This document shows, piece after piece, positions 47,581 through 56,735 of a stretch of 64,000 nucleotides of DNA (positions within the stretch are counted from its first letter, which is position 1; each line of letters starts with the position of its first letter). The notes below the pieces were generated by a model. It was not told where the DNA came from, searched no databases, and saw nothing but the letters and a program-made list of their open reading frames with translations. Both the position numbers and the translations under genes were made by a program. This stretch comes from Verrucomicrobiota bacterium. GTDB lineage: Bacteria; Verrucomicrobiota; Verrucomicrobiia; Chthoniobacterales; Terrimicrobiaceae. The stretch lies in NCBI GenBank assembly GCA_026398255.1, contig JAPLTG010000015.1:124001-188000 (forward strand), in the 5' to 3' direction.

Positions 47581-48429
47581 TCAGGCGCCTCCGTCCTTGG
47601 CAATGAGCTTGTGGCGGGCTTTTTCTAGACGCTCCCGTTCGCGCGCGGTGAGGCTAGCAATGCCGGAACGGGAAATCTTATCGAGGATTGGATCGATCGA
47701 CCCATGCAAATCCTCCTCCTCGGGTTCGGCGGCAGCTGGTCGCGGTTGACGAGAACTGGCGGCCGCACGAACAGTAGCTCGCGCTTGTCTCGTAGGAAAA
47801 CTCATCGCCAACCGCCCTTGGAACCGCGCTATGAAAAGACAAGCCGCCACCGAGTCCACCGCCAGCACGGCCAGCGCCTCGTAGTCCGAGAGCGCGAGGC
47901 ACTGGAGGGAATTGATCGCCAGCAAGGCAAGCGCGATCCATTTCGCCTGAATACCAAAAAACATCTCGGCCGTGGGGTAGATCAAGGCGAACGCGACGAA
48001 GACGCCGAAATGCAACGCGCTCGATCCCGCGTAGCCGGTGTGCCAGCCGAGCCACTCGGCGGCGGTGAATAGCAGGGTCGGTGCCAGAAGAAGCGTGAGA
48101 TAAAAACGAATGAACGCCCCGCGCCCGAGATACCCCTCGATCTCGCGCCCGAAGACCACCAGCAAGTAAAGCTCGATCAAAAAGAGCCAATACGGCGGCA
48201 TGTGGACGAATGCGTAGGTCGCCAGTTGCCAAAGCGAGAGTTCATTCACCACTGCCGAACTCGAGAAAACAAAAGCCTGCAACGCCGTTTCCGCTCCGGC
48301 GGCCATCGCCAAAGCGGTCAGAATCAGCGTTGCACCATGGACTCCGGCAAGCACCGTGCTCACATGGACCGGAAAACTTCCAATCCATGTTAGCGGTCCG
48401 TCGTTGTCCGAACTGCGAGGAGCAATCAT
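47581..48429 (-). CDS. Rhomboid-like membrane protein, probably inactive, with DUF6576-like tail
   Basis: The protein has 282 residues. About six hydrophobic segments show the rhomboid order, with LWQLATYAFVHMPPYWLFLIELYLLVVFGREIEGYLG (the TM2-3 region) and a Ser-bearing segment TGYAGSSALHFGVFVAFALIYP. The catalytic GxSG reads GSSA, and no His is seen in the last membrane helix (ALAVLAVDSVAACLFIARF), so proteolysis is doubtful. The C-terminal IDPILDKISRSGIASLTARERERLEKAR is a DUF6576-like segment. ATG 48429 is preferred to a GTG at 48444. Confidence 0.82.
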   Translation of the reverse strand: MIAPRSSDNDGPLTWIGSFPVHVSTVLAGVHGATLILTALAMAAGAETALQAFVFSSSAVVNELSLWQLATYAFVHMPPYWLFLIELYLLVVFGREIEGYLGRGAFIRFYLTLLLAPTLLFTAAEWLGWHTGYAGSSALHFGVFVAFALIYPTAEMFFGIQAKWIALALLAINSLQCLALSDYEALAVLAVDSVAACLFIARFQGRLAMSFPTRQARATVRAAASSRQPRPAAAEPEEEDLHGSIDPILDKISRSGIASLTARERERLEKARHKLIAKDGGA

Positions 48430-48570
48430 TTTCGGGCTTGACACTAAGCCATGCCCGGAGAGCCCACAAGCGGCAAGTCAAGCCCATGCCATCCAGAGGA
48501 CATTTGCAGGCGGGGGAGGTTTTCGTTTAGTTTTCGCGGTCCCGGATCGAACGGGATCCGCCACTTTTTC

Positions 48571-51462
48571 ATGACTCCCGAAAAACCCTCCGTCATCCGA
48601 ATCAAGGGAGCGCGCCAACACAACCTCCGCAATCTCGACATCGAGATTCCGCGTCACAAGCTGGTGGTGGTCACCGGCCCCAGCGGCTCCGGCAAATCCT
48701 CCCTGGCGTTCGACACGCTCTTCGCCGAGGGGCAGCGGCGGTATGTCGAGAGCCTTTCGGCTTATGCGCGGCAGTTTTTGGACCAAATGCAAAAGCCCGA
48801 TGTGGACTACATCGAGGGACTTTCTCCAGCGATCGCGATCGAGCAGCGCACTTCGACAGCAAACCCGCGCTCCACCATCGCCACGACAACCGAGATTTAC
48901 GATTACCTCCGACTCCTCTTCGCGGCGGTCGGTGTTCCCCACGATCCCAAGACCGGCGAGCGCGTGTCGCGCCAGACGCCTCAGGAAATCGCGGACGCCA
49001 TCCTGTGCTGGTCGGAAGGAACGAAATTTCTGATCCTTGCGCCGCTTGTCTCGGGGCAGACCGGCGAGTTTCGCGATGTGATTGAAAAGGCCCGCCGCGA
49101 GGGATTCGTCCGCCTGCGGGTGGATGGCGAAGTCATCGATCTCGGCGAGCAAAAAACCATTCGGCTGGAGAAAGACAAAGCTCATTGGATCGAGGCTGTG
49201 GTGGACCGTCTGGTGGCGCGGCCCGACCTCGGCCAACGCCTCGCGGACTCGGTGGAAACCGCCTTGCGTCGCGGCGGCGGCAAGCTCGTAACCTCGCGTA
49301 TGGAGCCCAGCTCGAGCCGTTGGACCGAGGAGAAATTCTCCACCGATTTCAGCAACCCTGCGACGGGCTTCACGATGCCGCGCCTCACGCCTAAGCATTT
49401 CTCCTTCAACAGCCACCTCGGCGCATGCTCCGCCTGCCAGGGAATTGGCACGGAGAGTTTTTTCGATCCCGATCTCATCATCGACCCCGAGAAGACCATT
49501 GCACAGGGGGCGATCCGGCCATGGAAAATAGCCACGAAGCTCATGAAGGCCTACTACACGGCGCAACTCGAAGCGCTCGCGGCCGACACCCCCGCACCGC
49601 TCGACAAGCCATGGAAAGATTTGCCTGAGGATTTCCAAAAACTCCTCCTGCACGGCTCCGGAGACCGGAAGATCACCATGTCCCTCGGCCCGAAGCGGAC
49701 GGTCACCAAGCCGTTTGAGGGCCTGCTCGTGCAACTCGCGCATCTTTACGACACCTCGCAAAGCGAGTTCACCAAAACCCGACTCCGCACCTGCATGGGC
49801 AAGCGCATGTGCCGGGAATGCGCCGGGGCGCGTCTCAAGCCGGAAATCCTCGCCGTCACCCTCACGACAAACGATGGACTCACTTTGGGGATTCAGCAGC
49901 TTTGCGCGCTGACGATTGGCGAGGCTGCTGCGGTGATGAACTCGTTGGCGCTCTCGGAATCCGAGGCAGGGATCGTCAAGGATGTCCTCCGCGAGGTTCG
50001 CCATCGGTTGCGGTTTTTGAACGAGGTGGGCCTCGACTACCTGCAACTCAACCGCGAGAGCGGCACGCTCTCCGGCGGCGAGGCCCAACGCATTCGCCTC
50101 GCCACCCAAATCGGATCAGGCCTTTCCGGCGTGCTCTATGTTCTCGACGAACCCAGCATCGGCCTGCACCAGCGCGACAACGACCGCCTCATCCAAACGC
50201 TCCGCGACCTCCGAGATCTCGGCAACTCGGTGATCGTCGTCGAGCATGACGAGGACACGATCCGGTCCGCCGACCATATCCTCGACATCGGCCCCGGCGC
50301 CGGCCCGCGCGGCGGGGAACTGGTTGCGCAGGGGACGCTCGAGGAGGTTTTGGGCAACCAAAATTCCCTCACCGCGCAGTATCTCAACGGCACGGCAAAG
50401 ATTCCCGTTCCCCGCCAGCGCGTCGCCCCGCGAAAAACCGAACTCCAGCCCGGCGATGTCGGCGATGGTTGGCTTCGCGTGCTGGGCGCGACGGAGAACA
50501 ACCTTCAAAACATCGACGCCGCGTTTCCCGTGGCCTGCTTTACTTGCGTCACTGGCGTTTCCGGCAGCGGCAAATCCACCCTTGTGAATGACATTTTGCG
50601 CGTGGCCCTCGAGCGCGACCTCCACCGCGCCAAGGCTCGTCCCGGAGCGCACCGCACAATCCAAGGAATGGAGCAGTTCGACAAAGTCGTCGTGATCGAC
50701 CAAAGCCCCGTGGGCCGCACCCCGCGCTCAAACCCCGCAACCTACAGCGGCGCGCTGGGGCCGATCCGTGACTTGTTCAGCGAGTTGCCCGCCTCCCGCG
50801 TGCGCGGCTACGATTCGGGGAGGTTTTCCTTCAACAACAAGGGCGGCCGCTGCGAGCACTGCCAGGGCGACGGCTCGATCCGGATCGAAATGCATTTCCT
50901 CGCCGATGTGTATGTCGAGTGCGAGGTCTGCCATGGCCGCCGCTACAACCGCGAAACCCTCGAGATCACCTACAAAGGAAAAAACATCGCCGATGTGCTG
51001 GAGATGACAGTCGATGACGCCTCGCGCTTTTTCCGAAACATCCCCGGGCTGTCGTCCAAACTCGACACGCTTCAAGATGTGGGCCTCGGCTATTTGAGGC
51101 TCGGCCAATCCGCAACCACGCTCTCGGGAGGCGAGGCCCAGCGCCTCAAGCTTGCGTCCGAACTCTCCAAACGCGCCACCGGCCGGACGATCTACCTGCT
51201 CGACGAACCCACCACCGGACTTCATTTTGCGGACATCCACAAACTCCTCGAAGTCCTCATGAAACTCCGCAACGCCCGAAACACGCTGATCGTCATCGAG
51301 CACAATCTCGAGGTAATCAAATGCGCGGACTGGATTCTCGATCTCGGCCCCGGGGGCGGTTCCGGCGGCGGGCAAATCGTTGCGCAGGGAACGCCCGAGC
51401 AAATCGCCAAGTCCCCCGCCAGCCACACCGGCGGCTACCTTTCCAAATACCTCAAGGCATGA
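48571..51462 (+). CDS. uvrA: Excinuclease ABC subunit A
   Basis: The protein has 963 residues with two ABC ATPase halves: Walker A TGPSGSGKSSLAFDTLFAEG and TGVSGSGKSTLVNDIL, with LSGGEAQRIRLATQ and LSGGEAQRLKLASE signatures. The C-terminal zinc finger is complete (GGRCEHCQGDG, YVECEVCHGRRY). The N-terminal finger keeps only CSACQGIG; the first CxxC pair is replaced by GFTMPRL. It recognises DNA lesions with UvrB. ATG 48571 is the family start (MTPEKPSVIRIKGARQHNL). The stop overlaps the next gene's ATG (ATGA). Confidence 0.97.
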   Translation: MTPEKPSVIRIKGARQHNLRNLDIEIPRHKLVVVTGPSGSGKSSLAFDTLFAEGQRRYVESLSAYARQFLDQMQKPDVDYIEGLSPAIAIEQRTSTANPRSTIATTTEIYDYLRLLFAAVGVPHDPKTGERVSRQTPQEIADAILCWSEGTKFLILAPLVSGQTGEFRDVIEKARREGFVRLRVDGEVIDLGEQKTIRLEKDKAHWIEAVVDRLVARPDLGQRLADSVETALRRGGGKLVTSRMEPSSSRWTEEKFSTDFSNPATGFTMPRLTPKHFSFNSHLGACSACQGIGTESFFDPDLIIDPEKTIAQGAIRPWKIATKLMKAYYTAQLEALAADTPAPLDKPWKDLPEDFQKLLLHGSGDRKITMSLGPKRTVTKPFEGLLVQLAHLYDTSQSEFTKTRLRTCMGKRMCRECAGARLKPEILAVTLTTNDGLTLGIQQLCALTIGEAAAVMNSLALSESEAGIVKDVLREVRHRLRFLNEVGLDYLQLNRESGTLSGGEAQRIRLATQIGSGLSGVLYVLDEPSIGLHQRDNDRLIQTLRDLRDLGNSVIVVEHDEDTIRSADHILDIGPGAGPRGGELVAQGTLEEVLGNQNSLTAQYLNGTAKIPVPRQRVAPRKTELQPGDVGDGWLRVLGATENNLQNIDAAFPVACFTCVTGVSGSGKSTLVNDILRVALERDLHRAKARPGAHRTIQGMEQFDKVVVIDQSPVGRTPRSNPATYSGALGPIRDLFSELPASRVRGYDSGRFSFNNKGGRCEHCQGDGSIRIEMHFLADVYVECEVCHGRRYNRETLEITYKGKNIADVLEMTVDDASRFFRNIPGLSSKLDTLQDVGLGYLRLGQSATTLSGGEAQRLKLASELSKRATGRTIYLLDEPTTGLHFADIHKLLEVLMKLRNARNTLIVIEHNLEVIKCADWILDLGPGGGSGGGQIVAQGTPEQIAKSPASHTGGYLSKYLKA

Positions 51463-53837
51463 AATGGCTTCTCGCAATCGCGGTCTTTGGAACCCCCTCG
51501 TTCTCCCTAGCCGGCCCACTGGAGGAATCACGCGAGGCATTGGAAAATGGGTTTCCGCAAGTGGCGCTCGTTAAACTGGAGCAGAGCCAACCGGATCTCG
51601 GAAAAATCAGCAGTTCGGCTTCCGCATGTCTGCTCTACGCCCAGGCGCTCTTCGAGTCGAACCAACCCGATGCCGCGATCCAATTCCTCGAAGCCTCTGA
51701 AATCCCCCTCGGCCCCGCAGGCCTTTTTTGGATGGCTCAATCTCAGGCGGCGATTGGCGAATGGTCCGCCGCGCTCGAAGCCTATTCCGAAGGTTCGTCC
51801 CAAACGGACTTCCCTCTCCGCAACGAAGCACTTCTCGGACAGGCTCGGATGCTCCAAAATCTCGACCTAAAATCCGAGGCCGAGGAAATCTTGGCTCCAG
51901 CGATGAGTTGGCCATCTTCCTCGCTTCGGACAATGGCATTGCAAGAACTCGCGGCCCTCCGACTCGATCGCGAGGATCCGGGTGCGGCGCTGGAGATTCT
52001 TGATCAAATCATGCCCGACTCCCCTCAGGCAAAAACGAGGCAGGACTTCCTTTTGGCCCGTGCGGCGATTCTTGAAAATGACAACGATCAGGCCCTCAAA
52101 CTTCTCGCGCCCCTGGTTCCTCTCGACTCCGCGATGGCGACAGAAACCGTCCTCCTGCACTCGAAGACCCTTGGCCGATCCGGGCGCTATCAAGAGGCGG
52201 AAAATCTGCTGGAGGAATTCATCGCAGCGAATCCGAATGCCCCGGGGCTGAATCGTGTTTTTTGGGAGCTCGACCAGATTTACTCAGGCGCTGCCAGCAC
52301 CTCCTCAAGCGAACTCAAGCGCTGGACCGAGGATGGGAATCCCTCCCTACGTCGAAAATTGGCCTGCTACTACTTGGCCATCCTCTCGGCGCGTCAGAAA
52401 AATCCGAAAGCCGCGCTTGCTCTCCTCGAAAAACTTTCTGCTGAGCCGGGCCCCAATCCCTTTGAGGAGGAAACCCGATTGGAAATGGCCGAGCTCCGGC
52501 TTCGTCTGGGTCTGGTGGATGAAACCCTGTCGGTTCTTCCGCCCGTCGGTCATTCACCGGAAACCGATTTTCTTCGTGGCCTAGCCCTCTCGAACAAATC
52601 GCGTTTTGACGAAGCTGCTGTCTCGTTTGACCACGCCTCGAAGGTTGACCGTTTTGCGGAATCCGCCCTCTACAATGCGGCCTTGTGCGAGATGCTTTCC
52701 GATTCCCCGTTGAAGCCTTTTCAAACGCAACTCGAGGCGCGCTTCCCGAAAAGTGAACATCTCTCCGCTTTGAAACTCCAGGTGGCTTTTCGTCAGCTGC
52801 GTGCAGGATCTCCCGAGGCGGGCGCAGCTTTAGAGTCTCTCGCATCTTTGGAGGATTCCGCTACAGCCACAAAGGCTCGCCTTGCTCTCGCCGAGTGGAA
52901 ATTCCAACAACTCGACACCGCCGGAGCGCGAATGGAACTCGAAAAACTCTCAACCCAATCCGACCTCCCCCGCCAGGCAGCGATCCACGTTTTTCTTGCC
53001 GACACCGGCGATCCCGGCTCCGAGGAAACCGCCATCGACGAGGCTCGCTCGTATCTTCTCAAACATCCCGATTCGGAATCCGAGCCCGAGGTGCGCCTCA
53101 AGCTTGGCGAACTTCTCTACCGCAAGGGGGACTTCGCCGCTGCCCGCGTGGAACTGGAGACCCTCGCTCGCAAATTTCCGGATAACACCAACGAAGCTCC
53201 TGCACTTTTCCTTGCCGCCAAAGCCGCCGCACGCATTCCGAGCGCCGAGGCTCCCGAGGCGGCAATGCTTCTTTTCGAGGAGGTCGCTTCCACGCCAGGT
53301 CCCCTCGCCCACCGCGCCCGGCTGGAACAGGCCGGAATCCAGTCCGCACGCGGCAAGGCAGACGAGGCGAATGTGATTCTGGACAAAATCCTCTCCACAG
53401 ATCCCGCCCCCGACATGAAGGCGTCGGTCCTTATGGAGAAAGGAAAAAACCTCTACTCGATCGGCGACACCGATCCACTTGCCTATAAATCCGCCATCGA
53501 GGTGTGGAAACAAATCGCCATGGAAAATCCCGATCCCGCCTGGCGCAATCAGGCCCTGGCGCGCATCGGAACGGCGCAGGAGAAGTCCGGTGATCTTAAC
53601 TCCGCACTTGCGAGTTATTACGAGGTTTTCAAGCGATCCGCCGAGGCTCCTGTGGAATATTTTTGGTTCTACAAAGCAGGCTTCGCAGCGGCGTTGATTC
53701 TCGAATCCCGCAAGGAATGGCCCGAGGCGATCCGCGTTTACGAGTTGATGGCCGCGATGGAAGGCCCCCGCGCGCTCGAGGCCAAAAACCGCATCAAACA
53801 AATCCGCCTCGAGAATTTCATCTGGGACGGCGATTGA
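51459..53837 (+). CDS. Exported tetratricopeptide-repeat protein
   Basis: The protein has 792 residues. A signal peptide (KWLLAIAVFGTPSFSLA) is followed by degenerate TPR-type helical hairpins along the whole length (for example AALEAYSEGS, AEEILAPAMSWPSSSLRTMALQELAALRLDREDPGAAL, GDFAAARVELETLARKFPDNTNEAPALFLAAKAAA, SALASYYEVFKRSAEAPVEYFWFYKAGFAAALILE). It is probably periplasmic and a protein-binding scaffold. It is translationally coupled to uvrA, although a periplasmic protein has no obvious link to excision repair. It ends 3 bp from the convergent phosphoesterase. Confidence 0.8.
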   Translation: MKWLLAIAVFGTPSFSLAGPLEESREALENGFPQVALVKLEQSQPDLGKISSSASACLLYAQALFESNQPDAAIQFLEASEIPLGPAGLFWMAQSQAAIGEWSAALEAYSEGSSQTDFPLRNEALLGQARMLQNLDLKSEAEEILAPAMSWPSSSLRTMALQELAALRLDREDPGAALEILDQIMPDSPQAKTRQDFLLARAAILENDNDQALKLLAPLVPLDSAMATETVLLHSKTLGRSGRYQEAENLLEEFIAANPNAPGLNRVFWELDQIYSGAASTSSSELKRWTEDGNPSLRRKLACYYLAILSARQKNPKAALALLEKLSAEPGPNPFEEETRLEMAELRLRLGLVDETLSVLPPVGHSPETDFLRGLALSNKSRFDEAAVSFDHASKVDRFAESALYNAALCEMLSDSPLKPFQTQLEARFPKSEHLSALKLQVAFRQLRAGSPEAGAALESLASLEDSATATKARLALAEWKFQQLDTAGARMELEKLSTQSDLPRQAAIHVFLADTGDPGSEETAIDEARSYLLKHPDSESEPEVRLKLGELLYRKGDFAAARVELETLARKFPDNTNEAPALFLAAKAAARIPSAEAPEAAMLLFEEVASTPGPLAHRARLEQAGIQSARGKADEANVILDKILSTDPAPDMKASVLMEKGKNLYSIGDTDPLAYKSAIEVWKQIAMENPDPAWRNQALARIGTAQEKSGDLNSALASYYEVFKRSAEAPVEYFWFYKAGFAAALILESRKEWPEAIRVYELMAAMEGPRALEAKNRIKQIRLENFIWDGD

Positions 53838-53840
53838 GGC

Positions 53841-54779
53841 TCAGGCCGCCCGGAGGATGTGGAGCGTGATCTCGGGCGGGCAATTCCATCGCGCCGCAAT
53901 TCCACAGCCTCCGGTTCCCCGCGAGGTGTAGCCTTTCAGTCCAGCATGCTCCCAACGACCCGAGATGAATTTTCGCGGCACGCGGCACGGCACGACAATG
54001 GGGTAGCCACCCGGCAGACAAATCTGACCGCCATGGGTGTGCCCGCTGAGCATGAGTTGAAATCCCGCATTGGCGGCTTCGCCGAAAGTCTCCGGGCTGT
54101 GCGAGAGCAGGATCGCACATTCGTTTGAGGGAATGCCGGCGCGAGCCTTCGCGATGTCGTGGGTTTTGTAAAAATGCGGATCGTCGATCCCGCTGAACCA
54201 AAGACGCACACCGTCCCGCTCGAGGACGGCTGATTCGTTGAGCAAAACCGGCAGGCCGATTTTTTCGAGTTCGGGAACCATCTCGAGAAAATCATGGTTG
54301 CCGAGAATGCCGAAGCGAACAGGTGCGAGCGCGGCACAAATCCTCGCCAACTCGCGCAGGCAGGGTCCGTGGTCGCCTTCCATCCCATTTCGGAAATCAC
54401 CTGTGAGGACAGCCGCATCGTGCGGCGTAGACTTCACGAGGTTTTCGACCACCGGCGTCAATTCGACATCCAGATCGCAGTGGAGATCGCTGAGCTGCAT
54501 CAGGCGGAAGCCCTCGAAGGCGGCTGGCAGCGACGGGAGCCTCCACTCCTGCCTCACGACTTGAACATCCAGAAAACGCCGCCTCAGGAGCTCGCGGATT
54601 CTGAGAATTCCAAAAACTCCGCCGAGCAAGGCATCAAACGGAACAAGGCGCTCCAGCCGGAATACCCCCTCGCCTTGGTGCTGGAGTTTCGCGCGCTTGC
54701 CGGCTTGGCGCTCCAGCCGTTTTTGAAAAAAATCAGCGCCGAGCCGTGCGCGTAGATGTTGTTCCTCGATGGAGGTCAA
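53841..54779 (-). CDS. Calcineurin-like metallophosphoesterase (YkuE/LpxG-like)
   Basis: The protein has 312 residues. All metallophosphoesterase motifs are present: LSDLHCD, LTGDFRNG, GILGNHDF, LLSHSPETF and SGHTHGGQICLPGG. The N-terminal 65 residues are amphipathic with a hydrophobic stretch (FDALLGGVFGILRI) that may bind the membrane. The family includes UDP-2,3-diacylglucosamine hydrolases (lipid A pathway) and other phosphodiesterases; the substrate here is unknown. The start overlaps the lipoprotein stop by 4 bp. Confidence 0.9.
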   Translation of the reverse strand: MTSIEEQHLRARLGADFFQKRLERQAGKRAKLQHQGEGVFRLERLVPFDALLGGVFGILRIRELLRRRFLDVQVVRQEWRLPSLPAAFEGFRLMQLSDLHCDLDVELTPVVENLVKSTPHDAAVLTGDFRNGMEGDHGPCLRELARICAALAPVRFGILGNHDFLEMVPELEKIGLPVLLNESAVLERDGVRLWFSGIDDPHFYKTHDIAKARAGIPSNECAILLSHSPETFGEAANAGFQLMLSGHTHGGQICLPGGYPIVVPCRVPRKFISGRWEHAGLKGYTSRGTGGCGIAARWNCPPEITLHILRAA

Positions 54780-55381
54780 CGAAGCACGCGACCGAGCTGG
54801 CCGGGTTTCTCGCCGGGCTTGGGAACCTGGTAGCGAAGCGGGTCGAAGGCACCGGTCTGACCATCGCGACTCCAGTAAACCTCGCCGATGCGCTTCCAGT
54901 CGGTTTCCGCGCCTTCCGCGTAGAGCGAGCCATCCTTGAGACGCGCGCGGATTTCCTTACGGAGTTCGAGCGAGGTGGCGTCGGCCGGGGAGCCTAGTTG
55001 GATTTTGCGGAGGCGGAGTGTGTTTTGATCGAGCATTTGGGTGTGCGCAAAAACATGCGCACCCTCGGGGAGGTTTTGGGAATTTTTGATGCTCCGGAAG
55101 GTGACGAATACCGAATTCCCTACGCGCGAGGTCCACGCCTCGAATTCATAATCCCGGCGTCCGCCCTTGCCAGCCATCGAGACCTGAACGCGGTAAAGAT
55201 CGCCCGAGATCGGCGTCACCAGCGCACGGGAGACCGCGCCATTCTTATCTTTGTGCTGCCACTCGCCAAGGAGCCATGTGTTGAGATTTTCCGATCCTTT
55301 CGGAGTCAGCGGATTTTGAAACCAGCAACCCGCGAGAAGCAGCGGAAGAATTAAAAAGGCGAGGCGGGATGCGAATTTCAT
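54776..55381 (-). CDS. Putative lipoprotein of unknown function
   Basis: The protein has 201 residues. A signal peptide with lipobox LLAGC (Cys19) is followed by a beta-rich domain: LNTWLLGEWQHKDKNGAVSRALVTPISGDLYRVQVSM. No family is recognised. It sits 10 bp after glgC and overlaps the phosphoesterase gene. Confidence 0.75.
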   Translation of the reverse strand: MKFASRLAFLILPLLLAGCWFQNPLTPKGSENLNTWLLGEWQHKDKNGAVSRALVTPISGDLYRVQVSMAGKGGRRDYEFEAWTSRVGNSVFVTFRSIKNSQNLPEGAHVFAHTQMLDQNTLRLRKIQLGSPADATSLELRKEIRARLKDGSLYAEGAETDWKRIGEVYWSRDGQTGAFDPLRYQVPKPGEKPGQLGRVLR

Positions 55382-55391
55382 GTCGGCGGAT

Positions 55392-56687
55392 TTAGATGCG
55401 AGTGCCGTCGGGGATCACGCTGTTTTTCGGGATCACGACGATTCCGTCGCGGATGTAATAGCCGTCGCCATCAGCATTGGGGGAGTTTTTCTTGGAGGAA
55501 ATGACGACGCCGTTTCCGATGCGGGCGTTTTTATCGATGATCGCATCCTCGATGTGGCAATCGCGGCCGACGCCGATTGGTGGAACGCCGGAGACGTGGC
55601 GGAGGTTTTCTTTTTCGTAAAGGTCGGCTCCCATCATCACGACATTTTTGAGGCGGGTGCCGAATTGGATGATGCTGCGGGTGCCAACGACGCAACGCTC
55701 CAACTCCACATCGCCGATGATGCAACCATCGGAGATCATCGCCCGGTCCATGCGAACAGCTCCAACCACGCTGGCAGGGAGGCAAAGCGGGACGGTGTAA
55801 ACATTGCTGCCGGGCGAGTAGAAGCTGAAGCGAGGGTTGCTATCCGCCATTTCGAGGTTTGCGTGGAAGAACGCATCGATCGTTCCAATGTCCTCCCAGT
55901 AACCTTGGAAAATATACGCCATCACCTTGTGCTGGCTGATCGCGGTCGGGATGATGTTTTTTCCGAAGTCCACCATGTCGTTGTCGAGGCAGGAGACGAG
56001 GACATCGCGGTTGAAAATGTAGATGCCCATCGATGCTTGGTAGAGGTCGGCATCCTCTGGCTGGCCGATCGCACGGAGAAGGTCGGAGGGAATACGGAGC
56101 GTATCGAGCACGGCATCCTCCTTGGGTTTCTCCACGAACTTCCGGATGCGGCGCTCGGAATCGGTAACCATGATCCCAAATCCTCGCGCTGGCTCGCGCT
56201 CGACCGGGATCGTGCCGATCGTGATATCGGCCTTGTTCTCGATGTGCTGCTTCAGCATCTCGCGGTAGTCCATGCTGTAAAGCTGATCGCCACTCAGGAT
56301 GATGAAATGCTGGCAGGGGTGCTCCAGGAAATAGCGGAGATTTTGCCGAACGGCATCGGCGGTGCCTTGATACCAACGCGAGCCCTCCGGTGTCTGCTGC
56401 GCGGCGAGAATTTCCACGAAGCTCGGCGTGAAGTGGTCGAACTTGTAGGCCTCGTTGACATGGCTGTGGAGGGACTGGCTATTGAACTGAGTGAGGATGT
56501 AAATTCCGCGTAGGCCGGAGTTCAGGCAGTTACTGATCGGGATATCGACGAGCCGGTATTTTCCGCCCAGTGGCACAGCGGGTTTCGAGCGTTCCTTGGT
56601 GAGGGGAAAGAGGCGAGTGCCGGCACCGCCACCCATGATGATTGCCAAGGTGCCGGACTTGAAAGAGGAGGAGGGCTGAACAGTCAT
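55392..56687 (-). CDS. glgC: Glucose-1-phosphate adenylyltransferase
   Basis: The protein has 431 residues. The nucleotidyltransferase core ALAIIMGGGAGTRLFPLTKERSKPAVPLGGKYRLVDIPISNCLNSG, then GSRWYQGTADAVRQNL and HFIILSGDQLYSMDY, is diagnostic of ADP-glucose pyrophosphorylase. The C-terminal half is a left-handed beta-helix with many INxG-like repeats. It commits glucose-1-phosphate to glycogen. ATG 56687 is used; the open frame upstream is antisense of glmS. It is divergent from glmS across 48 bp. Confidence 0.97.
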   Translation of the reverse strand: MTVQPSSSFKSGTLAIIMGGGAGTRLFPLTKERSKPAVPLGGKYRLVDIPISNCLNSGLRGIYILTQFNSQSLHSHVNEAYKFDHFTPSFVEILAAQQTPEGSRWYQGTADAVRQNLRYFLEHPCQHFIILSGDQLYSMDYREMLKQHIENKADITIGTIPVEREPARGFGIMVTDSERRIRKFVEKPKEDAVLDTLRIPSDLLRAIGQPEDADLYQASMGIYIFNRDVLVSCLDNDMVDFGKNIIPTAISQHKVMAYIFQGYWEDIGTIDAFFHANLEMADSNPRFSFYSPGSNVYTVPLCLPASVVGAVRMDRAMISDGCIIGDVELERCVVGTRSIIQFGTRLKNVVMMGADLYEKENLRHVSGVPPIGVGRDCHIEDAIIDKNARIGNGVVISSKKNSPNADGDGYYIRDGIVVIPKNSVIPDGTRI

Positions 56688-56735
56688 AGTGGTTCGGAGC
56701 TTGCTCGGAGGGGCGGGAATTGTCACGCTCGATTC

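Noticed and set aside
56688-56735. glmS ribozyme upstream of glmS
   Set aside because: The 48-bp gap is too short for the ribozyme, and its core is not present.
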